A DNA stretch of 64,000 nt from the NCBI RefSeq assembly GCF_900109735.1, contig NZ_FOAS01000015.1, positions 52,327 through 116,326 of the forward strand. The letters run 5' to 3'. Below the pieces are notes generated by a model, which was not told where the DNA came from, made no database searches, and saw only the letters and a program-made list of their open reading frames with translations. Below, one piece after another: positions 27,237-37,898 of this stretch. The DNA is from Atopomonas hussainii. Lineage in GTDB: Bacteria > Pseudomonadota > Gammaproteobacteria > Pseudomonadales > Pseudomonadaceae. The position numbers and the translations under genes were made by a program. How positions within the stretch are numbered: position 1 is the stretch's first letter; every line of letters begins with the position of its first letter.

Positions 27237-30200
27237 TTACACGGTGTCGATGCGCAGTGAGCCATCATCCAGCATGCTTTGAATCACCGTATTCACATCC
27301 GTTGAGCTGTACAGCGTCGACAGATCCACCCCTTGCAGGGTAACGGTTTGGTCCTCATTGCCGCTTAAGTCACCCGTGCTGCTGGCATGAATCACGGTAT
27401 CAGCACCAAAGGTGAAGTTCAGATAGCTATCCAAGGTGCTGGTAGTCTCGCCTTGGAAGAAGCTGGCAAAGTCCAGCGCATCACCTTCGCCAATACCGTC
27501 AAAGTCAGTAATCAACGTGCTACCTGTATGGCCAGCTTGCCAAACGAAGGTATCGCCACCAGCACCACCGGTAAGCTGGTCATTACCGCCTTTACCGATC
27601 AACACATCATCATTGGCACCCCCTAGCAGTGATTCCAGCGCCGCATTAGCGGCACTGCCCACCACCGTGTGTGGCATCAAGTCGCCATTGGCGGCAACCG
27701 CGATGGTCAACGTGGCGCTATCCATGTCGCCATCCTGATCAATCAGGGTGTAGGTAAAGGTTTCTGATTGAATGCCACTGACACCGCTCGGCGCTTGGTA
27801 AGTCCACGCGCCATCGGCGGCCAGACTAAACAGCCCGCCCAAGTCGGTGACAAAGCTCACGCCATCGGCATCCATTAGTTCCTCACCATGACTGCCGTGG
27901 GCCACCTTATACAGTCGTGCGCCATCCAACATCAGGTCAGTGGCACCATAAGGGTCAGCGCTTAATGGGTCGTTATTGGGGTCTAGCAGTAGGTTACCGC
28001 TGACCATATTAGGCCCAATAATCTGCCCATTCAGGCTGACATCATCAATCGTCAGTGCACTCTTGGAATCACTACCGCCACTGCCACTTTGGTCATCCAA
28101 CGCAGCGAAGGCGACCGTAATTAGCCCAGCCACCCACGCCGATGGCAGCGTAATGCTGTGGGTTTGTACACCGGTTTGGCGCTGATAGCCCGTACCGCCA
28201 CCAGCACCTAGGTTGTCGTCAGCAGAACTCAGCACATGAATAATCTGCTGTGTGCCGTTGCTGATGATCACAAAGCCGGCATCATCTTCCGGGTCGCTCT
28301 GTTTTTCGTTGCTGACAAAGTTCCATTTAAAGCTCAGCACATCACCACCTTGAGCGTGGATCTGCGTTTTAATCGCGGCACCCTCTTGCACGCTGTCGGC
28401 GCTATGCCCGTTATAGCTGTTCAGTGCGGCATTGAGCTGCGCTACGGTGACGCCCAAGAAGTTCGCCACCTGCGTAGCGCCGACTTCATCACCATCAGTA
28501 CGCACCAGCGCGGAGCGGGTGCCGGAGATCACCAAACTGCTGTTGTAGCCGTTGTCCTGCACATGGCCAATGGTTTGCCAGCCTGCCAAGCCCAGCTCGA
28601 AATCACCCGAGGTGAGATTAGAGGATTGCTCCACATAGGCCTTGTTGTCGTAGGCAATCGGCACGCTGTCTTTAAGGCAAACCGTCAGATTGGCATCTGC
28701 CAGATCGCCATCGCTGTCTTTGACCTGATAGGTAAAGACCTCATCATGATCTGCCGTCACATTAAGCGGTGAGGTGTAGGTGTAAGCACCGGTTAGAACA
28801 TTCACCACCAGCTTACCGCCCACAGCGGTATTGACCGTGACAAGGTTAGCCACCGCATCACTCGCGTTGTAAGTCACCCCAGCGTGAGTGACCGACACCA
28901 GCGCATTCAATGCGGCACCATCAGCGCCAAAGGTCACGTGATCGAACAAATTACCGCTAGCGACATTGCTCGACACCGTACCCACCAGCACGGCATTGAG
29001 CTGGCTTAAGTCGGTAACCACAATGCCATCCAGCTCGCTGCCGGCGCCAAAGCCGTTATAGGCCACAGGGTCTAGATTGGCTTGGGTGGCACCGCTGCCC
29101 ATCCCTAAGGCGTAAGCCTTGATGTCATTGGTGTTGAGGAAGGCCTCCCAGGCTGCTTCTTCACTGGCATTGATGCCATCACCGCCAGAACCGCTCACCC
29201 CCGGCCACGTTGTGCTGGTATTGGGCTTCCCATCGGATAAGAAGTACGCCACGTTTTGTGCGCCGGGAATTTTCCCCGCGCTAACAAAGGCACTTTGCGC
29301 CGTCAGCAAGGCGGCATCGTAGTTGGTAGTGCCAGAGCCGGCGGTATCGCCAATGCTATTGATCAGCGCTAACGCATCACTGGCGCTCAGCCATACATCC
29401 GCTGAGCTTGAGGGCGTTGAGTCAGCCGAGTTATTAAAAGTGACCAAGCGCACGGCGACATCACCTAGGTCATCGTAAGCATTGATCAACTGCTGGATGG
29501 CATCTTTAGCCAAGGCTAAGCGGGTGCTGAAACCCGAAACATTGGGATTGGTGTCCATGCTGCCGGACATATCCAACACAATCATCACGTTGCTGTTAAC
29601 CGCTGGCGGCTCTTGCAAGATGTGCTTGATATTGGCGGCCTCGGGCACATCGTCAATGATGCGAATGCTCAGGGTGGCCGACTGGCTGTCGGGGTTTACT
29701 GTGTCGTCATCGGTCAGCACTAGGCTGATGTTATCGAATAGGTCATTGGTGCCTTGGACTACGGCATGCCCCTCGTTATCCAGCAGGTCGTAGCGATAGT
29801 TCACCGTGCCGCCCTGCGCATTACCGGTATAGCCAGTAATGGTCAGGTGATTACCCAGTGTTGTGGTGATCTGGATATTGCTGCTTCCTGACGCTTGCAG
29901 CTGCGCCAAGCTGACGGTGACGCCCTCAATCTGCAACGTGGCAATGCCATCCGGCGCACTGATCTGGAAGTCGCCGGTAGCACTCACCGGGGTACCGACG
30001 GGGCTTGAACCATCGGCAAGATGCGCTTCGTTCACCACCGCATCACCGCCCTGTGCAGACGGGGTTAGGTCTTTAAAGGTGACCGGGTCGTCCACCCCAT
30101 TGATGGTGATGGTGAGTTTTGCTGGATCGCTGTCGCCATCGCTGTCGGTCAGGGTGTAGTTGAACTGCTCTGTTAACGGCTCACCCGCACCGAGCATCTG

Positions 30201-33200
30201 TACCGCCGCCAAGTGCTGGCTCAGGGCATACGTCCACACACCATTGCCGCTGTGGCTCAGGGTGCCGTAATCCCCTTGGGTATCACTGAAATCAACCGTT
30301 GTTGGGCGATCAGCACCTTGGGTGTCGTTACTCAGCACATTGCCGCCGACCGAGGCGTCATCTGCGCTGAGCATGGCGCTGTCATCCCGCGCGGTCGGCA
30401 CATCGTCGATAATCTGGATATCCAAACTCGCGCTGTCGCTATCACCATCGCTGTCCGTAGCCAGCACAGTGAACGACTCAACATGGTTGTTGGTGCCATT
30501 GCCTGCCGGGTGATCGCCTGCGTGAAGCAAGGCATAGGTGTAGCTCACAATGCCGGTACTCAGATCGACACCGGTAATGGTCAGCGCACCTTGTGGCGAA
30601 GGAATGGTTGGCAAGCTGGCCACCAGCGCACCGGCAGTAACCACCGGCACGCCATTGATGGTTAAGGTCTGCAAGCCGTCTGGCGCTGAAATGGCGAACT
30701 GGCCGCTAACCTCGGTGCTTTCTTTGCTGCTGTCTGAACCCAACGCTAAGTCGTCTTCATTGACGGTGTGTTCTGGCCCGCTCACATCCAGACCACGCAC
30801 ATACACCGGACGGTCGACGTTATCGATACACAGATGCAACTGGGCTTCGGCGTAGTCGCCATCGCTATCGACGATGCGGTAAGTAAACACCTCTTCGCTA
30901 TCGGCCGGTACATCGCTGGGCGCCATGTACTGATACGAACCATCGCTGTGCACACGCAGCGTGCCGCCCAATGGGGTGGTCAGGGTGACCCACTCGCCTT
31001 CAGGCACGTTGATGCTGACCCAATCTTCTGCCGCACTGGGGTCTTGGTCGTAGGTTAGGCGCACCACCTGCACGGGCGCATCGGCGCCGGGCATATCGGC
31101 GGGCGCATCGGTGATCAAGTTGCCGCTCACTGGCTGCGGCAAAGTCCCTTGCAGGGCATCCGAGAGATCGTTGGCATCATCAACCAACAACACGGTGTCG
31201 CCACTGTTGCCCACTTTGGCCAACTCGGCAGTGCCACCGGGCAACTCAATGCCCACGGCGATCACATCCACGCCTTGGCTGTCGACAAAGCCCTGCCAAC
31301 CGGCTGGCGCTTCATGGCCGCTGTTGGGCTGCCCATCGGAGAGGAAATACACCTTGTGCTGATAACCCGCCAACGCGGGGTTCAGCAGGTCGCCCTGCAA
31401 TTCGCTTTGCGCCATGCTCAGCGGGTGCTCATAGCGGGTTAAGCCGCCATCGATGATCACGTTGTTGATCGCCGTAATGGCCGCTGCCGGATCGTTGGTT
31501 TCAATCAACAGCTGCGCATCGGTATCGAAGTCGATCACCCGCAGTTGCAGGTCGACGCCCATCGCGACATAACCGTTGATTAGGTTGGTTAAGGCCTCCT
31601 GCGCTAGGGCTAAGCGCGTGGTGGTGCCGCCATTACCATCGCTGATCGACCACTGCATGCTGCCCGAGGTATCGAGGATCAAGGTCAGGCTGACCGGCCC
31701 CAAGTGGGTTTCGTCCATGCAGTTGTGGTTGTCTTTGGCCACCGGGGTGTCGTCATCTACCTTAACCGTCAGACTGCCATCGACCGAATCACCGTCTTTG
31801 TCAGTCACCCGATAGGTGAATTCAAAGCGCTGGTTGTTTTCATTGCCCGCGTTACGGTGATCAACTGCGGCCACTTGCGTCACGCTGTAGTCGCCGGTGG
31901 CGCTATTGAGGGTCAAGGTGAGCACATGCTCGCTGCCTTGCAGTACGTGTAAGTCACCGTTGCCTTGCAGCTCATAGCTAAAGCCGTTCGGCGCACCATG
32001 GGTTAGCCACTGCACGGTTCCGGCGCCGTCTTCACCGAAGTCGTGCGACAAAGTGCCGGTGTCACGCAGCAGATCTGGGTCGTGATCGCCAACGCCACCG
32101 GGGTTACCGCCGGCAAGCGCATCGTCGTCCAGCCAAACGGTTTGATTGTTCGCCACGCTGGGGCCGTCATCTTTAAAGCCCAGCGCACCGCCCAAGTCGA
32201 GCCATGCGGTGGCGTTGTCACCGTCGTTATCGGTGACGGTGCCGCCTAGACGAATTAGGCCTTCATTGAGGGTTTTCAGCTCATCATGGTCGCTGGTGGG
32301 GTGCACAATCGCGCGCACTTGATCCAGCGTTACTGTGCCTGTGCCATTCACGCTAACGCGGAAGGCCACATCACCCGCGCTGCCGCCAACACGCCCGACC
32401 ACTTCAGCACCATCCATATACAGGTAGATGGTCTGATTAGTTGCGGTATCGACTAAACCTGAATCCGTGCCGTCGACGGCCTCCAGCGCATAACCCATGC
32501 TCCGTAAACCATCGGCACCGGGCTGCACGGTGAAGGCGCCGCTGAAGTCAGCGCTGGCATCAATATGCAGGTGGGTTTCGTCAACCTGCAGCGCAATACC
32601 CCAGGTGACGGAGGTGCTCACGTCGTTGTAATCGAAGTCCGAGCGGTTGGTCAGGTCTTCCCAATTCTGGTTGCCCGGTGCAGCGGTGTCTTGCAGGTGC
32701 GAACCACCGGGGTTCAGGCTGGCATCACTGAACAGCACATGGGCGCCATCCTCACCTTGCAGGTAGGTGCTGCCGACCTTGGCTTGCCACTTTCCGCCGA
32801 CCAGCTCGAAGGTGACTGGCGTGTCGTTAGCTAAGCTGGGGTGGTTACGCCCACCGTCGGGGATAATAAAGAAGCCCACCTCATTGGGATTTAAGCCATC
32901 GAGGCTCGCGGTATCACCCACGCTTTGGTCTTTCACGTCGGCCCAGATGATCTTCCCAGACAGCGGCGTGCCATCGGCCGCTTTGATGTAATAGCCGTAG
33001 CTGTTGTGGAAGCCCGCGTTGGTGCCTTGATAGGTCACATAGGATTGGCCATCCAAGGCACTGGCACTGATGGTCGGGGTGTCATCGTCAACATTGATAT
33101 GCAAGGTGCCTGTGGCTTTGTCGCCGTCACCGTCGGTCACCTGATAGCCAATGTGCACATGGGCGTCGTTTTCATTGCCGCCTTCGGCATGCAACACCGG

Positions 33201-36200
33201 CTTAACCAAAGTGACGAGGTAGGCGCCGGTCGCCGGATCGGTCAACGCCACGGTCATGATGGGACCGCGCGCCGCAGAGCTGATCGTCAGGGTGTTGCTG
33301 CCACTGTCCCAGGTTGAACTGACCGCCTCTTGGCCTAACTGACTTGGCCCAGTAAGCACGATAGAGCCAAGGCCGTCTTCACCGGCAGCAAAGCTCAGCG
33401 TGCCGCTGACGGTAGTGGCTTGGCCGGGTACATCACCAATGCCGCCACTGATACCACCGGTTAAGCCTTCATCGTCCAGCTTGTTAGCCGCATAGGTATC
33501 GCCGGCGCTGGGGCCGTCGTCATCGAAGCGCACTTTATGGCCGATAGAGACTTCGTCATACGCGGTATCGCCATCGCCATCGGTCACGGTGATGGTGGCT
33601 TTGATCCACTGCCCTAAGGTCAGGGTGTCGTCGTGATCATTGCTGTTCGGATGCTTGAGCGACTCGTACTGCGCCACACTCAAGCGACCATTCTGATCGA
33701 GGTGCACGGCAAACACCGCCTCACCGCTGGCCACACGGCCGACCACCAAACCGCCCTCAAGGCTTAGCGTAATGGCTTGGCCGTCCGTGGTTTCTAGCGT
33801 GGTTGTGCCATCGCCAGCCACTTTCAGACCGTAGCTCCAGCTGGCGCCTTCTTCATCTTCGCCATAGCTAATGTGCTTATGCACACTGGGCAAGTCCTCA
33901 TGGGCGTAGGCCAGCATGTCACTGGAAACATTACTGACACTAGCGAACAAGCTGGCCAAGTTGGCTACGTCGTCATTCTGCAAACCAGCGCTCTCATCGA
34001 CCGTCACACTGGCATGGTTGCTATGAATCTGCGCCCAAGGGCCATCATCCTCAAAGCGTACGACCTGCCCGACCTGCACACTGTCGGTCGCTACATCACC
34101 ATCCCCATCAGTCACGGTGACGACTACCGACAGCTTGCCGGCAAGGCTGACGGCCTCATCATGGCTATTGGTATCGGGGTGCTGTAAGGAGATGTACTGC
34201 GCGAGGCTGATATGTCCACTCTGGCTAACGGCCACGGCAAAGGCAGCCTGGCCATCGTAGGTACCGCCATCGACACGCCCCACCACCAGATCACCTTCGG
34301 TATACAGGCGAATCGTGTCGCCAGCGGTGGTTTTCAGCCCTGAATCGACACCCTCGCCGGCAATGCTCAAGCTCAGCAGCGTGGTGCCACCTTCGTCATC
34401 GGCGCCGTAACTGCTAGCGGCGGTGGTCACCAAGGCGGCAGAGCTCTTGGCATAGCGCGAGAAGAGGATATCGGTGCCATGATTCACAACGCCGGCAAAC
34501 TCTGGCAGCGGCAGGAAAACGTCATCGTCACTGGGCTGCACCCAGAAGGTTTCGTCATGGGTGACGCTACCGCCCTGCTCGGTCAAGCCAATATCGGCGC
34601 TTGGGCCATCGTCTTCAAAGCGAATGGCTTGGCCAATCTGCACTCTGTCGGTATCGACATCGCCATCACCGTCAGTCACGGTGAGTACGGCGTTGACCTT
34701 GCCAGCCAGGCTGACTGCTTCGTCATAGCTACTGGTATCAGGGTGCTGGAGAGAAATGTACTGCACCATGCTGAGATGGCCGTTCTGCCCCAAGGCCACG
34801 GCAAAAGCCGCTTGACCATCGTAGTCGCCACCGTCCACACGACCGACCAACAAGCCTGCCTCAAGGTGCAATGTAATGGTGTCGCCTGCGGTGGTCTTCA
34901 GCCCAGAATCCACGCCATCACCGCCGACGATTTGCAGGCTGAGTTCACGCATTGCGCCTTCATCATCAGCGCCATAGTGAGTGCCGAAGGTCGACACCAC
35001 AGGCGCCAAATTCAGCGCAAAGCCCGCAGGGCTTAAATCGCTACCGGGATTAGTGACACCGGCAAAGTTCGGCAGAGCGCCAAAGGTGTCGTTATCCCAA
35101 TCTTGCGGGTTAAACCATGAGGTTAAGAAGTTTTGCGCACCGGCGCTTTCATCGTGGGTAGTGGTACCGATACCCCATGGTTTCAAAGACAAGTTGGCAT
35201 GCGGGCCATCATCCTCAAACTTGAACACGCCATTGCCCAAGTCGATGCCAATGCTGGCGCTGTCGCCATCACCGTCAGTGGCGGTTTGCACGACTTGCAG
35301 CCAGTTGGCCTCTTGCAGGGTGAGCGCTGTCGAGTCGTCATCGTCGCTGCTATCGGGGTGCCAAATATTGTTCAGCAGCTGCAGGGTGATTTTCCCTGAC
35401 GCGGGCTCAATGCTGATGGTGAAGTAGCTAACCCCACCGGCACTGCCGGTAATGGTGTTGCCGCTTTGATTGAGCACAATCGGCTCGCCACGGCCATAGC
35501 CGTCGCCATCGGCGGTGCTATGATCGCTCGGGTCGATGGCATACAGGCCAGAGGCAACATCTGCGCCTTCAAGGCTTAGGCTGTAGCGCACACTGCCTTC
35601 GGCGGCAGGGCCATCAGCACCAAAACTTGGCGCGGCAAACAAGCCTTCCACCGTCGAGCCGCTCAGCACTGCTTTGCTGATGCCGTCACCAAAGGGTGGG
35701 CGATAGCTTTCATCCACCGTCGCCATGGGCATTCCGGCCTCAGGATTAACGCCCACAACCGGCACATCATCTTCCACTTGGATGGTAAAACTACCCGGAG
35801 GGAAGCCACCCTCCAGCGGATCGCCATCACCATCTGTGGCTTGTAACAGGCCAGAAAAATCAATACCCAGCGCAGGCAGTTGTTCGCTGTCATCGCCGTT
35901 ATTCTGCGGATGATCTAGCTGCGCCAATAAGGTGAAGGTGTAGCTGCCGTCGGCACCCACTGACAGCGTGAATACATCGTAGCCATCATCAACACTCAGC
36001 TGCGCTAAGGCTGGTCCATCTTGATCCCCGCCGCCTTGACTACCGACATAACCCACTAAAGTGCCATCAGGCTCAAAGCGGTATTGCAGCGCTTGCCCGC
36101 CCGAGGTCAGCCCTTGCTGCAGCAAGCTATCAACATTGCTCGACAGGGAAAAATCACCGGGGCCATCAGCACCGAAGTTAACCAACACACGCAGGGCACC

Positions 36201-37898
36201 CGCCTCACCTTTAGCGGTAATGGTTTGCGCTAGATCTACATCTTGACCGGGGCCATCGCTGTCTTCGTTATTGCCCTCAAACGGCGCGGTCATGGGGTCT
36301 GCACTGCTCAGTGCATCTTCATGCACCAAGCCGCTAACACTGGGCCGTAAGCTAATTGAGTTCTGTGCCGAGAACTCACCTTCATAATCCTCTTCAGAGG
36401 GTGGCTCGTAACCGGCCAAGGTCGGTACATCATCCTGCACGTTGATGGTAAAGGTACCCGCGGCAAAGCCATCGGGCAGGCTATCGCCGTCGCCATCGGT
36501 GGCTTGCAAGATGCTGGAGAAATCGATGCCTAAGCCAGACAACCACTCAGCATCGTTACCATCTTGTACGGGGTGATCTAATGGGCCGAGCAAGGTGAAG
36601 CTGTAGCTGCCATCGGCACCAATAGTGAGGGTAAAGACATCGTAATCACCGGCCTCAGTGCCAGTCACCGAGGCGGTTAAGGTGTTGCCCACCACGCTAT
36701 ACACAAGATCTTTGCCGGCAGACTTAAAGCCTTGTGCTTCCAGCTGACTGGTATCACTGAGCATGCGGAAGCTACCGGGGCCATCGGCGCCAAAGTTAAC
36801 CAAGCTGAACAAAGTGCCCGCCGGGCCACTCAGGCCAATTTGTTGGCCAATATCATCATTACCCTCGTGCGGTGCGCCCGGTTGCATGAGCGCATCTTCA
36901 TGCACAAAGCCGTTGAGGCCGCCCTCTTCGTTCTCTACCGGCAGCGGACCGTCATCATTCACCGCGATGGTTAAGGTGGCTTCGGGCGATACATCACCAC
37001 TGCCATCGGTGACGCGCACTTGGAAGGGATCGAACACTTGGTCCGCCGCACCGCGATCACCGTCGCCATCGGTGGTGCTGTTATCGCTGTGCAAAATGCT
37101 GTTGCTGGTCAGGGTGTAAGTCCAGCTGCCATCGGGGTTAACCGAGAGCTCGCCGTATACGCCAGTAACGACAGTACCCGGCGCCGTAATAGCAATCCAA
37201 TTACCGCCCGCATCCTGCACTTCCAAGAGGGCTAAGGTTTCGTTGCCGGTGTCGATGACAAAAGCGCCGGAGGTGGTCAGGGTGCCACCGCCGGTACCCG
37301 CAGGCAGTGCAGACTCATCGACCACATCGCCGTCCAGATTCAAATCGGGGGTGCTGACACTGGGAATGCTGTTATCCGGGTCAGGATCATCTTCTAGCGT
37401 CTCAATTTGCGCACCGATCGGCCCTGTGGGGTAGCCCACTTGCGGGTCTACTCGATCTGCCGTGGCATCCAGCAGCACAAAGCTGTGGCCACTGCCCGCA
37501 CCACCGGGGGCGCCCGGTGCACCGGCGGCGGTTGGGCCGGCGGCGGTGGCTTCAGCCAGTTCGGTCGGGTCGGCACCAGCGGCGATGGCTGCTTGCAAGG
37601 CCTCGACTTCACTCTGCGCAGCGGCAGGGTCAACCGGCGTGCTCGCCGGCGCTTCTTGGCCAGATGGGCCCTGCGCCAAACTCAGCAAGCCATTGTCGAG
37701 GGTTAAGCTGTCACCGCGCCCCAAGGTGGCTTCGCCGCCGTTGCTCAGCGCGATACGCACGGCGCCACTGTCGGCGGTGATGATTTGTTCATTGAGATAA
37801 ACACGGTCGCCTTCTGCCAGAAGACGACGCGATCCATCGCTGGCCTGTACGAAGACTTCGCCGATTACTTGGCTGACGACACCTACTTGCGTGGCCAT
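27237..37898 (-). CDS. lapA: LapA-type giant RTX adhesin with two vWA domains
   Basis: This 3553-residue surface adhesin is exported by type I secretion. The N-terminal retention module (about 1-80, MATQVGVVSQVIGEVFVQ) would hold it in the LapE pore; two tandem LapG-type TAAG motifs follow at 118-121 and 123-126. A long array of Ig-like T1SS repeats (about 130-2060) is marked by recurring DGDGD and FEDDGP/VDDDTP junctions. There are two von Willebrand A domains with MIDAS motifs DTSGSM (2076) and DMSGSM (2776), a segment with FDYNDV resembling DUF4114, a jelly-roll-like FELGLAGW block, and a short RTX run (NDDVLIGKGGNDQLTGG) before the C-terminal secretion signal. I start at ATG 37898 with GGAGG eight bases upstream. 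The two vWA copies are unlike the single one in some LapA proteins. Confidence 0.93.
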   Translation of the reverse strand: MATQVGVVSQVIGEVFVQASDGSRRLLAEGDRVYLNEQIITADSGAVRIALSNGGEATLGRGDSLTLDNGLLSLAQGPSGQEAPASTPVDPAAAQSEVEALQAAIAAGADPTELAEATAAGPTAAGAPGAPGGAGSGHSFVLLDATADRVDPQVGYPTGPIGAQIETLEDDPDPDNSIPSVSTPDLNLDGDVVDESALPAGTGGGTLTTSGAFVIDTGNETLALLEVQDAGGNWIAITAPGTVVTGVYGELSVNPDGSWTYTLTSNSILHSDNSTTDGDGDRGAADQVFDPFQVRVTDGSGDVSPEATLTIAVNDDGPLPVENEEGGLNGFVHEDALMQPGAPHEGNDDIGQQIGLSGPAGTLFSLVNFGADGPGSFRMLSDTSQLEAQGFKSAGKDLVYSVVGNTLTASVTGTEAGDYDVFTLTIGADGSYSFTLLGPLDHPVQDGNDAEWLSGLGIDFSSILQATDGDGDSLPDGFAAGTFTINVQDDVPTLAGYEPPSEEDYEGEFSAQNSISLRPSVSGLVHEDALSSADPMTAPFEGNNEDSDGPGQDVDLAQTITAKGEAGALRVLVNFGADGPGDFSLSSNVDSLLQQGLTSGGQALQYRFEPDGTLVGYVGSQGGGDQDGPALAQLSVDDGYDVFTLSVGADGSYTFTLLAQLDHPQNNGDDSEQLPALGIDFSGLLQATDGDGDPLEGGFPPGSFTIQVEDDVPVVGVNPEAGMPMATVDESYRPPFGDGISKAVLSGSTVEGLFAAPSFGADGPAAEGSVRYSLSLEGADVASGLYAIDPSDHSTADGDGYGRGEPIVLNQSGNTITGSAGGVSYFTISIEPASGKITLQLLNNIWHPDSSDDDDSTALTLQEANWLQVVQTATDGDGDSASIGIDLGNGVFKFEDDGPHANLSLKPWGIGTTTHDESAGAQNFLTSWFNPQDWDNDTFGALPNFAGVTNPGSDLSPAGFALNLAPVVSTFGTHYGADDEGAMRELSLQIVGGDGVDSGLKTTAGDTITLHLEAGLLVGRVDGGDYDGQAAFAVALGQNGHLSMVQYISLQHPDTSSYDEAVSLAGKVNAVLTVTDGDGDVDTDRVQIGQAIRFEDDGPSADIGLTEQGGSVTHDETFWVQPSDDDVFLPLPEFAGVVNHGTDILFSRYAKSSAALVTTAASSYGADDEGGTTLLSLSIAGEGVDSGLKTTAGDTIRLYTEGDLVVGRVDGGTYDGQAAFAVAVSQSGHISLAQYISLQHPDTNSHDEAVSLAGKLSVVVTVTDGDGDVATDSVQVGQVVRFEDDGPWAQIHSNHASVTVDESAGLQNDDVANLASLFASVSNVSSDMLAYAHEDLPSVHKHISYGEDEEGASWSYGLKVAGDGTTTLETTDGQAITLSLEGGLVVGRVASGEAVFAVHLDQNGRLSVAQYESLKHPNSNDHDDTLTLGQWIKATITVTDGDGDTAYDEVSIGHKVRFDDDGPSAGDTYAANKLDDEGLTGGISGGIGDVPGQATTVSGTLSFAAGEDGLGSIVLTGPSQLGQEAVSSTWDSGSNTLTISSAARGPIMTVALTDPATGAYLVTLVKPVLHAEGGNENDAHVHIGYQVTDGDGDKATGTLHINVDDDTPTISASALDGQSYVTYQGTNAGFHNSYGYYIKAADGTPLSGKIIWADVKDQSVGDTASLDGLNPNEVGFFIIPDGGRNHPSLANDTPVTFELVGGKWQAKVGSTYLQGEDGAHVLFSDASLNPGGSHLQDTAAPGNQNWEDLTNRSDFDYNDVSTSVTWGIALQVDETHLHIDASADFSGAFTVQPGADGLRSMGYALEAVDGTDSGLVDTATNQTIYLYMDGAEVVGRVGGSAGDVAFRVSVNGTGTVTLDQVRAIVHPTSDHDELKTLNEGLIRLGGTVTDNDGDNATAWLDLGGALGFKDDGPSVANNQTVWLDDDALAGGNPGGVGDHDPDLLRDTGTLSHDFGEDGAGTVQWLTHGAPNGFSYELQGNGDLHVLQGSEHVLTLTLNSATGDYSVTQVAAVDHRNAGNENNQRFEFTYRVTDKDGDSVDGSLTVKVDDDTPVAKDNHNCMDETHLGPVSLTLILDTSGSMQWSISDGNGGTTTRLALAQEALTNLINGYVAMGVDLQLRVIDFDTDAQLLIETNDPAAAITAINNVIIDGGLTRYEHPLSMAQSELQGDLLNPALAGYQHKVYFLSDGQPNSGHEAPAGWQGFVDSQGVDVIAVGIELPGGTAELAKVGNSGDTVLLVDDANDLSDALQGTLPQPVSGNLITDAPADMPGADAPVQVVRLTYDQDPSAAEDWVSINVPEGEWVTLTTPLGGTLRVHSDGSYQYMAPSDVPADSEEVFTYRIVDSDGDYAEAQLHLCIDNVDRPVYVRGLDVSGPEHTVNEDDLALGSDSSKESTEVSGQFAISAPDGLQTLTINGVPVVTAGALVASLPTIPSPQGALTITGVDLSTGIVSYTYALLHAGDHPAGNGTNNHVESFTVLATDSDGDSDSASLDIQIIDDVPTARDDSAMLSADDASVGGNVLSNDTQGADRPTTVDFSDTQGDYGTLSHSGNGVWTYALSQHLAAVQMLGAGEPLTEQFNYTLTDSDGDSDPAKLTITINGVDDPVTFKDLTPSAQGGDAVVNEAHLADGSSPVGTPVSATGDFQISAPDGIATLQIEGVTVSLAQLQASGSSNIQITTTLGNHLTITGYTGNAQGGTVNYRYDLLDNEGHAVVQGTNDLFDNISLVLTDDDTVNPDSQSATLSIRIIDDVPEAANIKHILQEPPAVNSNVMIVLDMSGSMDTNPNVSGFSTRLALAKDAIQQLINAYDDLGDVAVRLVTFNNSADSTPSSSADVWLSASDALALINSIGDTAGSGTTNYDAALLTAQSAFVSAGKIPGAQNVAYFLSDGKPNTSTTWPGVSGSGGDGINASEEAAWEAFLNTNDIKAYALGMGSGATQANLDPVAYNGFGAGSELDGIVVTDLSQLNAVLVGTVSSNVASGNLFDHVTFGADGAALNALVSVTHAGVTYNASDAVANLVTVNTAVGGKLVVNVLTGAYTYTSPLNVTADHDEVFTYQVKDSDGDLADANLTVCLKDSVPIAYDNKAYVEQSSNLTSGDFELGLAGWQTIGHVQDNGYNSSLVISGTRSALVRTDGDEVGATQVANFLGVTVAQLNAALNSYNGHSADSVQEGAAIKTQIHAQGGDVLSFKWNFVSNEKQSDPEDDAGFVIISNGTQQIIHVLSSADDNLGAGGGTGYQRQTGVQTHSITLPSAWVAGLITVAFAALDDQSGSGGSDSKSALTIDDVSLNGQIIGPNMVSGNLLLDPNNDPLSADPYGATDLMLDGARLYKVAHGSHGEELMDADGVSFVTDLGGLFSLAADGAWTYQAPSGVSGIQSETFTYTLIDQDGDMDSATLTIAVAANGDLMPHTVVGSAANAALESLLGGANDDVLIGKGGNDQLTGGAGGDTFVWQAGHTGSTLITDFDGIGEGDALDFASFFQGETTSTLDSYLNFTFGADTVIHASSTGDLSGNEDQTVTLQGVDLSTLYSSTDVNTVIQSMLDDGSLRIDTV
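37521..37547 (-). other. Predicted LapG cleavage region in lapA (two TAAG motifs)
   Basis: Residues 118-126 of the predicted adhesin read TAAGPTAAG. LapG cuts between the two alanines of a TAAG-like motif in Pseudomonas fluorescens LapA, so each copy is a candidate site. Having both gives redundancy; which one is used is not known. Confidence 0.7.

Noticed and set aside
28000..37500. Regular DNA repeats that could suggest a CRISPR or tandem array
   Set aside because: The periodicity reflects Ig-like protein repeats with variable lengths and diverged codons, not short identical repeats with spacers.
27387..37800. Many plus-strand frames of 60-180 codons opposite lapA
   Set aside because: They mirror the repetitive, GC-rich lapA coding sequence, lack ribosome binding sites and family likeness, and are expected by chance from codon bias.
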